From the NCBI RefSeq assembly GCF_003368295.1, contig NW_020523854.1:352501-416500 (forward strand): a stretch of 64,000 bases of DNA, in the 5' to 3' direction. This document shows, in pieces, positions 1 through 11,967 of the stretch. This stretch comes from Carassius auratus (Eukaryota > Chordata > Actinopteri > Cypriniformes > Cyprinidae). Each line of letters opens with the position of its first letter. Position 1 is the stretch's first letter. A program made the position numbers and the translations under genes. The notes beneath the pieces were generated by a model, which made no database searches, had not been told where the DNA came from, and worked only from the letters and a program-made list of their open reading frames with translations.

Positions 1-709
1 TGTACCTTTTATTCTCGTTGTAGTATTGTTGTTGCTGCCGCCTCTAAGTCGTATAGATGCTGTGTGTTTCATTGTGAAAGCGAAACTACTTTGTTTGGCC
101 TTCCGCTTCGTCATGCATGGAGGTGATCCGTGCTGGTCGCTGAGAAAATACAAAAATTTGCGCTGTAGTCCAGCCAGGGCTCATCACATGTGGTTGCTGC
201 AAGACCAAGGTACACTCCTTCATAGAATCTGCCGGCCGCACTGTTCTCAAGCCGCCCGCCTCTGCTCACTCAAGCCAGCCACAGCTCACTCTAGACCTTC
301 AGCCTCTGCTCACTCAAGGCCGCGGTGACACCATTTTTGTTGAGAAAGTGAAACTACTTTGTTTTTGCCTTCCAAAAGAAAACACAACTAAAATCATGTT
401 TATATCACATTTATAATGGGTTATGGGGCAAGGCATCACAATATGTTAAGAGGCGTAACATTTCCTTCACACGCTTGAGGCATTCAGCCAATCACAATGC
501 ACTGGATAGCGGACCAATCACAGCACACCTTTTCAGAGAGATGAGCTTTGTGGAAATCAACGTGTTTCAGAAGGCGAGTCATAGAGAAACAATAATGTAC
601 AGTATGTGGAAATCACTTTTTTTTTTTTTTACCTTAAACCACATAAACACATTTCATTACAGCAAATACACAAAAAAATGTTATTTTTTAGCAACATCAT
701 ATGACCCCT
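1..709. mobile_element. Right end of a TTAA-flanked non-autonomous DNA transposon (runs off window start)
   Basis: The right boundary is seen as CATCATATGACCCCT followed by TTAA at 710-713. A second, inverted end of the same family begins at 6571. The segment 600-709, read on the opposite strand, aligns closely with 6571-6715, including the stretch with ACATACTGTACATTATTG. The left terminus is not visible, so the element either starts before the window or has lost its end. Inside is a diverged direct repeat (about 76-106 and 343-374, sharing GAAACTACTTTGTTT) and a short GCTCACTC-rich tandem region around 258-322. No coding capacity is recognised. Confidence 0.6.
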
Positions 710-728
710 TTAAATATTTGAATTATTT

Positions 729-731
<3 letters not shown>

Positions 732-784
<53 letters not shown>
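732..784. repeat. (AT)n microsatellite
   Basis: Uninterrupted AT dinucleotide run of about 53 bp, followed at 785-810 by a short degenerate hexamer repeat of the AAGTCT/AAATCT type. It lies just outside the TTAA end of the element at 1-709. Confidence 0.98.
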
Positions 785-786
<2 letters not shown>

Positions 787-1774
787 TCTAAGTCTAAATC
801 TAAATCTAATATGTTACATGAACATCACAGTAAAATAAATAAATAAATACATACATAAAATAGAAATCAGCAGTTATGTTTGATTTGTCTTTTATCAGAT
901 CAGTTGTTTGTTTTTTTTAAGTGTGTGATTTGGAAAAAACATTTGGGAAGCTTTTGAGTTTCTTTTTCTTTCGTTTTTATTTATTTATTTATTTATTTTT
1001 TATGCTAAATATATAAGCATGTAAAAGTAGAACCTGAATGTTTTTTATTGTTTCACTTCTCTTTCTGCCTTTAACAAAGCATCAAATAAGACAAAAAAGA
1101 GAGAAAATGTATCCCCCTTTCTTTCTAACTTATTTTCCCTTGTACTGACACTGCACTTTGTGAGTTTTGCAGATAGACAGAATATAAATTGAAAATTTTA
1201 GTTCCTCTTTAGACTCAGGAAAGGCACTTTTTTTCATGACTTCTGAAATGAACTAATGTCATTTGGAGAGCGGGCACTCAAATCCAGTCTCACTGCATCC
1301 TCGGCAAGTTCACCACTGAGGAGATGAAGGGCAGTACGCCTCCTAAACTTGTTATTGTGGTAAACCACAACAGACACAAGCCATCAGTGTTCTCTTATCT
1401 AGTTCATTAGAAAACCTGCTTTCTGCTTTCAGTACACAAGTGAGGCTAAATTGAAGTCTGACACTGTAAATGAGCTAAACTGAGGTTATTCTGTGTACTC
1501 TTTGTTCTCTCGGGGCAGTTACGGCATTGTTCTAACGGTACTGGTAAATTGAATCTGTTAAATTGTAATTGGCTGCCTTTGGTGTTCATGAAAATGGTTT
1601 TATAGTGTTCAGAGCTGATTAAAATGATTTTTACTGTATCATTGTCTAAATAGATACAGCCTTAATCAGTGTTTTTTTTTTGTTTTGTTTTTTGCAGGGT
1701 TCCCCATTTAATTATTTTATTTTTATTTTTGTTTTACTAAACAAAAAAACAAATAAGTCGCTGTAAAGGGATTT
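785..1774. other. Upstream flank with no recognised gene
   Basis: AT-rich sequence with short TTTA runs near 980 and poly-T blocks. I see no conserved protein and no recognisable repeat family apart from simple sequence. Confidence 0.5.
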
Positions 1775-1950
1775 TGTGGCCTAATAGTTAGAGACTGGAC
1801 TCTTAACCCAGAGGTTGTGGGTTAGAGTCTCATGTGGGCAGGGATTGTAGGTCGAGGGAGTGAATGTACAACACTATTTCTCACCTTTGATACCACGACT
1901 GAGGTGCCTTTGAGCAAGGCACCGAACCCCTAACTGCACCCTGGGTGCTG

Positions 1951-1985
<35 letters not shown>

Positions 1986-1998
1986 TGCTCACTGCTCC

Positions 1999-2036
<38 letters not shown>

Positions 2037-2098
2037 ACTTTGGATGGGATAAATGAGCACTAATTCCAAGTATGAGTCACTTTCACTTTTCACTTTCT
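1775..2098 (+). mobile_element. tRNA-derived SINE of V-SINE/DANA type
   Basis: The 5' part is tRNA-like: GTGGCCTAATAGTTAGAG looks like an A box, and GGTTAGAGTC at about 1820-1829 resembles a B box. The centre carries TGAGGTGCCTTTGAGCAAGG, which I recognise as the conserved core of vertebrate V-SINEs (DANA in zebrafish). It is followed by CTGCACCCTGGGTGCTGCAGC, an expanded poly-A block (about 1955-1981), GGCTGCTCACTGCTCC, a (GT)n expansion (2001-2035), and a tail ending in TCACTTTCAC. The order fits a near full-length copy. The A and GT expansions lie inside the element. Confidence 0.85.
2001..2035. repeat. (GT)n microsatellite within the SINE
   Basis: Uninterrupted GT run inside the variable region of the SINE at 1775-2098. 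V-SINEs commonly have a short TG-rich stretch here, which has expanded in this copy. Confidence 0.95.
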
Positions 2099-3837
2099 AA
2101 ATAACATCAAGGTTTGCAAGTGTCTTAAGATTCATGAATCATGGAGCAAAACTGACATAAAATGAAGATTAATTTTTAATTTAAACAAGAACAAACATCT
2201 GCTAATGGGCTCTGCCAGAACAGATATTCTTTATGTTTTAAACATAAACGTTGTTTTTTTTTTTTTTGTTTTTTTTTTTTTTCAGAAAACAAAACTTCAT
2301 TATCTTCATTTTACATCCTAAGTCTTTGTATCTTGATTTAATGTTGGTTGTGCTGGAAAACAAGTGAAAAATACTACGGAAGATTTTTCTTTTTTCTAAT
2401 TCAAGACATTTTAAAGCCTTAATCTGTGGAAGAAACCGTTTGATGCAGCGTGACATTTTTTCTATCAAGAACCTAATAAATCAAATAAAAAAATCATACC
2501 GATCTCAAAGATTTGAACAGAAGTGTGTAATAAACAACTTTTCATTTTGACCGTCAAAAAAGAACAGCTCTGCTAAATATTTCCTTCAGTCATAAAGGTT
2601 TAGAAAATGAGTAAACATGATGAAAACTTTATTTATTTATTTATAAGGTGAGTAATTTGGAAGTTTCCCGGATGTGATAAGAGTGCTTGATTGCCTCGCG
2701 TGCAGCAGAGGGCAGTAGCACAGCACAAATGTCTGAAAAGCTAACACATATTTTTGATCTTCTTTCTTGCTGCACGTCTCACATTCTGGAAAAGCCATCT
2801 CGCCCTGGCAGAGGTGAGGAATGAGACTGTTTAAACATTGCTGTCACACTTTTCAAAGTAGCCCAGATTTATGATGTCAGCAGGGTGAAGGAGCCCCCCT
2901 GCTTCATGTGTTCGACAAAATCAAATGTGTCTGCGGACATCGAATTAAAGTGGGGAGGGGGTTGTTTTGGAGGCTGAGGTTGAAAAAAGCCCTTTGCCTT
3001 GATCTTGTCAAAGTGAGGACTCTAGTGAGTCACAGCCGAAGCTTGTAGAAGAGCTGGTGATGCCCGTCGTGAGGTGAACAGATAACTGAGAGCTACGTCA
3101 GACCAGATCAAATCCCAAGATGAAGTGTAAATTACCCCGTCTCTAAAAGAGATGAAAGACAGGACTGAAGGAATCTGAAATTGGAACTTAAAAACAGAAA
3201 AGAGAGGAAGAAAAGGTGATGAATCGCAAATAGTGATTGGCTGTATCCAGTGCTTCATGCACTGTCGACCCCCCTGTGGCAGGTGGGCTCATTTCCATAA
3301 AAATCTTCTACCTTCGTCTGACAAGAGAGAAAACATCCAGCACGGCTCCAAAGCAGGACGGAATATCAAGATTCCCGGGATGTCTTGCAGCTATTTCTTT
3401 ATCGCTGCTTACCGCTTGCATGTCGGCACACATAAATCTTTATGAATACATTTGTGGCAATATTATTTCTTCCTCCGATATGACGTGGCTACAAATTAAC
3501 CGTATCCTGTCAAAAAAATAATAAATAAATAAAATAAATAATGACAATCACTGTGACTCATCTTCCTCTATTTTTAAGATCGAATCAAGAGTACATCCTG
3601 CTCCTCTTTGTGTGAATCAGTTTGCTGATTATGGTTATTTTCAAGTGAGTCATTTTAAAACTGGGAATAATGTAAGATGGATGACTCTTAACCAACTGCT
3701 TATTTTAGTATCATTCTTAGTATCATTCTCATTCTGCTTATTTTAGAGATTTCATTTTTATTAATACTTTGCTTGGAATTTTCTTCATTTGATTTTTTCT
3801 TTTAAAATTTGTATTTAATATATATGCCTATATTCAA

Positions 3838-3841
<4 letters not shown>
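2099..3841. other. Upstream flank with no recognised gene
   Basis: Mixed unique sequence. Short open frames occur on both strands around 3020-3520, but none looks like a known protein and they overlap in conflicting frames. Poly-T runs lie near 2255-2282. Confidence 0.5.

Positions 3842-3917
<76 letters not shown>
3842..3917. repeat. (AT)n microsatellite
   Basis: Uninterrupted AT run of about 76 bp in a strongly AT-rich context. Confidence 0.98.
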
Positions 3918-3921
<4 letters not shown>

Positions 3922-4242
3922 AAGAGGACAATTCAAGAGAAGAAAATTCCAATAATTGTCTATATCAATATATTTAATACATCAGGCAAAATGAACTATA
4001 ACTGAAATAAAAATGTATAGGCATTTAATACTACTACTAACCACTACTACTATTATTAATTAATACACAAACAAAAACAACAAAACCAAATAAAAAAATA
4101 ATAATTCTTTATTTCAGCTATTTGCCAAGGAAATATTTCTAAAATGTAAATAATAATATCATAATACTGTAAACAATGTAATATAATAATAATAAAAAAT
4201 AGTAAACTTGGTTAAACATCATGTCACTTCAGTTTCACTTAA

Positions 4243-5205
4243 GGGTTATTAACCCAAAAATGAAAATGAAACCATAAATTACTCACCCTGAAGTCATCAG
4301 ACGAATCCAGTCGGAGTTGTTTAAAAAAAACTGTCTATATTTCAAGCTGTTTTTTGCCACTCAGAGGGTGCTGCATGCATCAGTCCAAAATAGGTGTAAT
4401 AAAAAAAAAACACATCTGTAATAAAATAAATAAAAAATTGTCATGCAGCTCCGGGGGGTGAACAAAGGAATCCTTTAGCTAATCGATGCGTTTTTGTAAA
4501 AAAAAAAAAAAAAAAAAAATCCATATTCAAAGCGAAATAATCACTTGAATCTAGCTTGCGCTCCTGTTGTAAACTAAGCAGCTCCGAGTGGATGACATAT
4601 GGAGGTCAGCTTTGCGCATGCGCCACTCAGGAGTGATGCATGCACAGCAGGGAGATCAAAACAAAACAACTGTTACTAATTAGAAGTACAAAACGAGGAT
4701 TGAAAAGAAGAATGTCGGAGGATTTAGATATAAGCCAAGAGGTGACTGATTTTTCTTTGTTAAAGTATGGAAACTTTGCTTGCTTTGCTCCTTGTAACAA
4801 AATTTGGTTTTCACGTGACTCACCGGAGCATGTGCAACACTAATCTCATACGTCATTCAACCAGAACTGCTTCCATGAACAACTGTTGGCACAAGCTACA
4901 TTAAAGTTATTATTATGTTTTGAATATGGATATTTTTCTTTAAAAAAAATGCATCAATTTGCCACATGAGGCCTTTGTTCACCCCCTGGAGCCGTGCGAG
5001 ACACTGCGTATTTTTTTAAACATATTTTGGACTGAAGCAATGCAACACTCACTGAGTGGTGTCAGACAGCTTGAAATATCAAAGACTATTTTTAATATAA
5101 CTCCAACTGGATTCGTCTGAAAGAAGAGCCATATACATCTAGGATAACTTTTTTTTTTTTTTTTATTTTTTTTTTTTTTAATGACCTATTTTTTGGGTGA
5201 ACTAA
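4243..5205. mobile_element. Foldback MITE with long inverted arms, TTAA-type
   Basis: The left side begins after TTAA (4239-4242) with AACCCAAAAATGAAAATG. The right side ends near TTTTTTGGGTGAACTA and lacks the usual CCCTTTAA tip. The arms are inverted copies of each other: left CAGACGAATCCAGTCGGAGT pairs with right ACTCCAACTGGATTCGTCTG. The CAGCTTGAAATAT, TTTGGACTGA, CATATGTC/GACATATG and GTTCACCCCC regions also face each other. This is the common cyprinid 'GTTCACCCAAAAATGAAAAT' family. Poly-A and poly-T blocks at 4500-4520 and 5150-5180 are internal. It carries no protein. Confidence 0.75.
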
Positions 5206-5269
5206 TATACACACACACACACACGCATAATATTTATTTCAGTTTTAGTTAATTTAGCCTGATGAACTA

Positions 5270-5272
<3 letters not shown>

Positions 5273-5344
<72 letters not shown>
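5273..5344. repeat. (TA)n microsatellite
   Basis: Uninterrupted TA run of about 72 bp just beyond the foldback element. A short (AC)n run lies at about 5207-5224. Confidence 0.98.
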
Positions 5345-5347
<3 letters not shown>

Positions 5348-6566
5348 AATTATAAAAATTATATAGACATAAAAGAACAGCATAAAATAATATTTAAATA
5401 TTAAAGACTATAAAAAATACTTAAAATAAGATTCAAGAGAAGAAAATATATAAAATATATATTTTATATAATCTTTATCACCTTCCAGTCTATGAAGGGT
5501 CTTTACTGAATTGGTCCACAGGAGGCGCTGTGTCACAAACTACTGCAAAGTGAATGTCAAAATCCGTTCATGTTGTTCAAGTGAAATTCATTACCAGATT
5601 TATTTTATGAAATCATAACATGAAAGCTAAAGACAGTGTAATTGGTTATTAATTGCTCATTAATCCCCTGTATTCATCAGTAATTAAATTGCTTTTCGTC
5701 TTGGGTACACAAAGAATGTTGCACCTGTCCTTCATATTCTGTTCGGTAAACAAAACAATACGCTCAAACACCTGGAGTGACCTGCATCAGGAGGCTATTG
5801 ATGTGTGATTACTGATAACCGATTCGATGGCAGAACGATATTGACGGATGAAGTGTGACTCATGTCTCCTATCGGGAAACAGATTGATATCCAACTTACC
5901 TGGGTCAACGGGTTCCTAATTCATTACAGTCAATTGCTGTCTGTACTAATTGAGTCACAGATCACTGAAGATAAGGACAGTGCTGTGTACAAAGAAAACA
6001 GACGCTTGAGCTTCTGTCTCGCTATAGTGAGTGATTTGGCATAATGAGGTCGTACCTAATGCTTTTTTCACTGCTTGCTGGCACTATTATAAACTTCAGT
6101 GGAAAAACATCAAGCAGTTGTTGATTGTTTTAAAATTGTTAGCAAATTTTGGCATATGAAATGCATCCTAATTTCATGGTGGATCTATGCTGGCGTTTCA
6201 AAATTAACACATTTTGTGGTTCCCCTGGCTCCGTTAATATGAAAACAGTGTAAGGAGACCCTCAATTTTCACCTCGGTTGAGAAATTTGGATGTTTTGTG
6301 ATCTAGCTGTGGGAAACTTGCTGTGAATTTGTACACAGCAGGAGTCTCTATCAGCAGTGGCTGTGCTCTGGCAGATAATCTGTTTCATTTGTGAGGTGAA
6401 ATATTGTGGGGTAGACACAGACCCGTCTGAGTCTGTTTATAACAGAGGACGAAACAGAGGCCTAACAAGTATTTCAGTGTTTTTAGGTGTCAGTAATGTT
6501 ATATGTAAAGTTGAATTGTGTCATTTTTTATGTTCCTAAATGTTAAAGTACTTCTCCAATTCTAGT
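5345..6566. other. Upstream flank with no recognised gene
   Basis: Unique-looking AT-rich sequence. Two 60-codon open frames near 5862 and 6357 show no known domain. Nothing else is recognised. Confidence 0.5.
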
Positions 6567-6570
6567 TTAA

Positions 6571-6715
6571 AGGGGTCATATGATGGTGCTAAAAAGAACA
6601 TTATTTTGTGTATTTGGTCTATAATGCAATGGGTTTATGTGGTTTAAGTAAAAAAAAGAAAAAAAAAAGGCCACATTCCTTTCCACATACTGTACATTAT
6701 TGTTTCTGCCTTTGG
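6571..6715. mobile_element. Truncated TTAA-flanked element end (same family as 1-709, inverted)
   Basis: It begins right after TTAA (6567-6570) with AGGGGTCATATGATG, the reverse complement of the end at 695-709. Similarity continues through AAACCACATAAAC-type sequence and ACATACTGTACATTATTG, then stops near 6715 in a TG-rich stretch. Only the terminal ~145 bp remains. Confidence 0.65.
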
Positions 6716-6750
6716 GTTTGTGTGTGTGTGTGTATGTGTGTGTGTATATA

Positions 6751-6890
6751 CACTGAAGTCTAAATGAAAATTCAGCTTTGCATCACATTAATAAATTACA
6801 TTTTACAATATATTAAAACAAAAAAAGTAATAATGTTTCACAATATTTTTTTTTTTTGACCAAATGAATGCCACACTGGTGAGCATGGTG
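6751..6890 (+). repeat. Fragment of a dispersed cyprinid repeat (GATCATGTGACACTGAAG family)
   Basis: CACTGAAGTCTAAATG, then AATTCAGCTTTGCATCAC and AATAAATTACATTTTA, then GGTGAGCATG, follow the same order as the fuller copies at 21678-21945 and 47103-47310. I recognise this as one of the most abundant short repeats in cyprinid genomes but do not assign a class with confidence. Confidence 0.6.
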
Positions 6891-8841
6891 TACAGTAGGC
6901 ATGATAAGATGATTCTTTCAAAAAGAACAATTGTAAGCAGTCTCCTACCAACCACCTAGTAACCAATCTATCCACAGCATTTAAATAGACCAAAACCACT
7001 CAAAAGAAACCTCAACAATTGATTTCAGGTGATGTCACACCCTTATAATAACACCCACCTGGAGGTCAAAACAAAGCTTTGCTCCACTGACCTCCAGTTA
7101 TTTTTAGTAATATAGTAAAATGCTGTTATTAAAAGGTGAAATTCAGTACAACCTTACTGATGACGCATACTGTGTACAGGCAAGCAGATGAACCCAGAAT
7201 ATAAATGCAATGCGCAAATTTTCATATTAAATGGTTTTCTATAGGAAGCCATTATAAAGAAAACACAGAACCATTTAGTGTACTACGTTCATATTCCTGG
7301 CTTGCCAATATAAAGTAAGCATAATCAATAAGGCATGTACTGAATTTGTTCTTTTAATATCACTTGGTACTTTAAGTGTTACTGCATTGCTTAGTGATAA
7401 ATATTGCGGTGGGTGCATATAAAATGGATTGCAAATGGCCAAACTTGCATTTTGTGAACATATAATTGCTTTATTCTTTTGAGAGGTGATCTAAATATTT
7501 GCGGCTGGAAACAGATGGAAAATTGACAGGCTTGTGCTGCAGTTCTGTGGATGTTTTGCCCTCCAGGTCTTTGAGCCGATCACGTGACTGAAAGCTTTGA
7601 ATTGCGTAGTAGCCTATTGAACTAAAATCTCAAAAACCCTTTAGAACATCTTAACACAGACAACAGCACACGAGGAACCAGCTCAGCTCTGTGGCAGCAA
7701 ATTTTGCATTGGCAAGCAGGGCTTATATTTTCATCAGAAAATGTAAATAAACTAGTTATTTTTGCGTTTCTGGTGTCGCTAGTGGTGCAGAAATGACACA
7801 CTTCACCTTGAAGATGATGCCTAATGTAATTACATCAGCATCATCCATCATACCAATTCTATAGTTGTAATCCTCTTTTAGCTCATAGAACTCCTCTAAT
7901 AAATGCCTTGCGTTTCATTTCAATGGCCTGGATGATGATACTTGTGATAAGAAGTGATTGTCATATGGCAGAATTTGAAGAGCAACAATAAACTGCACAG
8001 TTCAGTTCTGTTTGATGTTGTTGGGGCAGGTCTTTATCTTCCTGTCTTTGTGTCCTCTCCACGTGGAAACCGATCCTAGCGTTGGGACTCCAAGGAGCTC
8101 AAGTCGCAGCGACACGCCGCTCAGCCAAAATCCATACCCACACCACCCCTCCATTTGTCCTCATATCCCGCCTGACACTTTCCATGAGAACAAATACATC
8201 CTCACCTTTTTGACAATAAAGAGGGAAAACTCATCACTTCTACTGACACCACTGAAGGTTTCGAAAGGAATATCTATCAATATCAATCAAGATTTCAAAT
8301 TTGTAAATTTGATTTTAAAAAAATAGATATGTTTTTAGTTTTCAAGGTTTGAATGTGAATTTTGTCAATTCAAATGGCAAATGTTTAAGAATTCAAAGTA
8401 TTTCGAAGAATTCTTAATTTACAGATATAAAATTACAGGTTTGCACTGTAAACAAATTATTTTAGGTGTGCTATTTAACACAATACATTTTTGTTTTATT
8501 TTTATAGTTTTGAATATGGATTTTGAACATTTTAATTTTAAACACATTCAGCAAAACTAAGCTATTAGATTTTATTTTGCGAATATTTTAAAATATTTTA
8601 AATTACAGTTTTACACTGTAAACTAAGATTTCCAAAATATTTAAATAAAACAAAGATTATAAGACTATTGTACATTTTACTAAATATACCATTTTTGAAA
8701 TGTAACAGTTTACTGGAAAATTTACTAGAATCATACTATTTTTGTTACTAAAATGTTGCAAAGTACATTTGGAACATCACATTTAAAAACATTGACCAAT
8801 AAAAGTAATAATAATAATTTTCATTTTGAAACTGGATACAT
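6891..8841. other. Upstream flank with no recognised gene
   Basis: Unique AT-rich sequence. A 104-codon open frame at 8012-8326 has no recognisable domain and lies in low-complexity sequence towards its end. No repeat family is recognised. Confidence 0.5.
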
Positions 8842-9162
8842 TTAAAGGGGGGGTGAAATGCTATTTCATGCATACTGAGTTTTTTACAGTGTTAAAGAGT
8901 TGGATTCCCATGCTAAACATGGACAAAGTTTCAAAAATTAAGTTGTACGTTTGAAGGAGTATTTCTGTTCCAAAAATACTCCTTCCGGTTTGTCACAAGT
9001 TTCGGAAAGTTTTTTTCGAGTATGGCTCTGTGTGACGTTAGATGGAGCGGAATTTCCTTATATGGGTCCTGACGCACTTCTGCCGGAAGAGCGCGCGCTC
9101 CAGTATAGCAGAGCACTGAGAGCACAACAGGCATTCACTGATCAGAGCGAGAGCGTCGCGAA

Positions 9163-9430
9163 ATGTCACAAAAGGAGTGTGTTTTTGGTTTCCAGGGCAA
9201 GACAACCCTGCACAGATTACCAAAAGAGAAACAGCATTAAGGGACCAGCGGATGGAGTTTATTTTTACAGAGCATCAACGGAGTTGTGCAAGTGTTTGTG
9301 TTTGTTCCCCTGCATTTCAAAGATCTGCACAAGATCCCAGTTTGACGACGGATTTGCACATCGTTTATTTCTTAAGGATAATGCAGTCCCAACGGAAAAG
9401 GGTCACGATTGTGTGTTGGAACCGCAGGCG
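9163..9430 (+). pseudogene. Decayed THAP zinc-finger exon inside the transposon
   Basis: Starting at the ATG at 9163, one frame reads MSQKECVFGF, GKTTLHRLPK. It continues in the next frame as RDQRMEFIFTEHQ and VCVCS, and then in another frame as FDDGFAHRLFLKDNAVPT. Read across frames, this follows the order of a THAP domain: early cysteine, HRLPK/HRFPK-like basic motif, a CS-HF-like zinc-ligand region, and a C-terminal LK-AVPT motif. At least two frameshifts break it, and the HF ligand pair is not intact. A donor-like GTGAGT follows at 9431-9436, suggesting this was a first coding exon. In the inverted copy at 46022-46865 the middle of this exon is deleted. THAP domains bind DNA in P-element and Kolobok-type transposases and in related host proteins. 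The frameshifts make it nonfunctional here. Confidence 0.6.
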
Positions 9431-9666
9431 GTGAGTAAAACTGCTTCAAATATCTCTGTGTTGTTAACTTAGCTATCGGCGCGTAAGCACATCAAGTAAA
9501 CAACATGCGATGTTGTCATCAAACTGCACTTTCCACATGTACAGCTTAAAAAAAAAAAAAGACGACAAAGTGGAATTTAGTAATTTTCCAAAACCGCTAA
9601 GCAAATATATACAGTTTCAGTACATACCACATAGAGACGTTTTTGCTGATGCTGCTCTTGTTAAAT

Positions 9667-9726
9667 TTCAGCCTCTGGATCTGATTCTGGATCAGAAATA
9701 AACGGCTGAATCTGACTATTAGCCAT
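9667..9726 (-). pseudogene. Short N-terminal exon on the opposite strand of the transposon
   Basis: From an ATG at 9726 the - strand reads MANSQIQPFI, then DPESDPEAE, then a stop. The same start and peptide occur in the second copy at 46296, where the frame continues into a glutamine run (EREQQQQRL). Conservation of ATG and frame between two diverged copies suggests it was once coding. It resembles, from memory, the N-terminus of abundant fish predicted proteins named 'P2X purinoceptor 7-like'; this is not verified. It runs opposite to the THAP exon, so the element had coding sequence on both strands. Confidence 0.45.
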
Positions 9727-10003
9727 GGTTTGTTTTGGTTGGGTTTTCCTCACGGTAAAGTCACAGCTTCCAAACGCTCTCAACACAAAAGCCTACTCGC
9801 GCTCGTGATTCTTTAGCTCCGCCCACACGTCACGCCTCCAGCCGGTCGTGTTTTTCCGGGAAAAATCGGTACAGACTATCTTTCTCTTATGAATATAATA
9901 AAACTAAAGACTTTTTGGAGTTATGAAGGATGCAGTACTACTCTATAGGTACTCAAGATTAACAGGATATTGAGTGAAAACGAGCATTTCACCCCCCCTT
10001 TAA

Positions 10004-11353
10004 AGAAGCAATATAGAATATGCTGGCTCTTGAAATTGCAAATATTTGTCAATGTATCCAGAAACATTGAACCGTGTGAGAGTGTTTAAAATTGACCAAG
10101 AGGTCATGATAGCTGATAGCTATGCAGTCGCTGTACGGTTGATATTCATAAAACACAGGTCCGATATTGATCCATGCATGTCAAACCGTTAGTATGTTTT
10201 TTCTTGTTACTGGCAGTATATTGGTTGCCATTATATGTTGCCTTCATTCACACATTTATTACTAATCTGATTTTGCTGCAGCTTTGGATTGATTCCAGAC
10301 ACCCAAACGCTGCACAAGATCACTGTAATTATCACTCGAGAGCTGTGAGCCCTTTGCTTTTCTGCTCCTGGATTTTTAAAGTAGAGACATGACCAACAGT
10401 CTAATTGACTTTCCTGACTTCACCCAATGAAATTAAACACAACCTAGAGAAAGCTGATGAGTTAAAATGACTACAACGCTCATGATGTAGCTGCAGACTA
10501 ATAAATATCGTATGCCAATCAAGTTAGCCAATCAAGTTAGATGTGGATATTTCCAAGTATATCATATTTCCATTGTGTGAGTTGATTAAGAAAATAAAGT
10601 CTGGCACTAAAAGTGACCTTTTCATATTTGCTAAAACTTTCATTCAGATGTGCTTAACATGACATTACGAAAAGGTCATTGCTAGATTGAAGGCATAAAT
10701 ACCTTTATCCTAGATTTTCAGGAACTTAATGAAAATAACCTTTATGTTCCTCTGCTTTGAGCTTTAAATTAAGAAGCAAGACGTTTCTTAAAGAGACAGC
10801 GCATCTGTGCGTGTGACAGAGTCCTGCAGAATTGAGACCCATTTTTAGGACTAATCGAGTTTGTGTCTTTCTCTGAATGCAAGTACTGTCACAGACAACC
10901 CTGGCCTGCTGCCACCAGTGGCCGTGATTGACTTCAATTATAGGCTTTGGGGATTACGTTGACCCAGGGTGAAAGTAAATCGTCTTGCTTTGCATATATA
11001 AATGAGTGGTTATCAATCCTTTATCTCAGGGTGGCATCACATCTCTGAACGCTGCCGAAGAGGATTGATCTAATGAACATGTTCCAGCAAGCCAAGGACT
11101 TTTAAGTAAATAAAGACGAACAATAGTATCAGACAGGCTTTATCAAGCCTGTGCTGAGAGAAAAGTGTTAAAGGAATAATTGAGGTTATTTACTCACCCC
11201 GTGTTGTTCTGTATTATAAGAATTTTTCTGTGAATGTGCAGTCACACTAGAAAAATTTGAGTGCAATTTTCTGTGCGAAAAAGAGCATTGGGAAGTTTAT
11301 CACACTCTTGTGAAACAGTCATAGATTTGTATTGGGATGCATATTTAGTTTTC
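10004..11353. other. Upstream flank with no recognised gene
   Basis: Mostly unique sequence. A weak TTAAAGGAA-started segment at about 11168-11215 with TTACTCACCCCGTGTTGTTC resembles an old, short MITE end. Nothing else is recognised. Confidence 0.5.
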
Positions 11354-11357
11354 TTAA

Positions 11358-11963
11358 AGGGTTACTCCACCCCAAAATGAAAATTTTGTCATTAATCGCT
11401 TACCCCCATGATGTTCCAAACCCCGTAAAAGCTCTGTTCACCTTCGGAACACAATTTAAGATATGTTGGATGAAAACTGGGAGGCTTGAGACTGTGAGTA
11501 AATAACAGTGTCAAGGTCCATCTTCTGTGTCCTCCGTGTCACAAGGATGCGCTGTTTTGTTTCAAATCAAAGTTAAATACATGTAGAAACAGCGCATCTT
11601 TGTGGCGCAGAGGACACAGAAAAGCACACACAGCACTGTGAAATGGAGTGACACAGAGGAGACTGTTGACAATGGAATGAATAAGGTTAATATTTTAGTT
11701 TTCTTCGCTTAAAAAAGTGTTCATATAAACCTGATTTCATATCTGATGACAGATGGAGTATTCTGACAATGACTTTTCATACCTTTTACGGACCTTGACA
11801 CGGTTATTTACCTGGAAGTCTATGGGACAGTCTCAAGCCTCTAGGTTTTCATCCAAAATATCTTAACTTGTGTTCCAAAGATGAACGGAGTTTTTACGGG
11901 TTTGGAACGACATGGGTGTGAGTTATTAATGACAACATTTTCATTTTAGGGTGGAGTATCCCT
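11358..11963. mobile_element. Full-length TTAA-flanked MITE with long inverted arms
   Basis: TTAA at 11354-11357 and at 11964-11967 flank a 606-bp element beginning AGGGTTACTCCACCCCAAAA and ending TTTAGGGTGGAGTATCCCT. The arms, about 130-150 bp each, face each other: CATGATGTTCCAAACCCCGT on the left matches ACGGGTTTGGAACGACATG on the right, and the tracts containing TTAAGATAT/ATATCTTAA and AGGCTTGAGACTG/CAGTCTCAAGCCT also pair. It has no coding capacity and is a classic non-autonomous MITE. Confidence 0.85.
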
Positions 11964-11967
11964 TTAA

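Larger units (their letters stand above)
8846..9999 (+). mobile_element. Complete TTAA-flanked DNA transposon carrying a THAP exon (Kolobok/T2-like), copy 1
   Basis: Both ends are seen. TTAA (8842-8845) precedes AGGGGGGGTGAAATGCT, and AGCATTTCACCCCCCCT is followed by TTAA (10000-10003). This gives a 1154-bp element with perfect short inverted ends and a TTAA target duplication. A second, inverted and deleted copy lies at 46022-46865. The + strand carries a decayed THAP-type exon (9163-9430) ending at a splice-donor-like GTGAGT. The - strand carries a short conserved N-terminal exon (about 9726 to 9667). As I recall the literature, Kolobok/T2 elements use TTAA targets, begin TTAAAGG and can carry THAP domains. 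PiggyBac also uses TTAA, so the superfamily is inferred. No full transposase is present. Confidence 0.75.

Noticed and set aside
8951..9472. A 173-codon frame as a host gene
   Set aside because: It lies inside a transposon with TTAA ends. It begins with TTG and spans frameshifted THAP sequence, so it is transposon debris.
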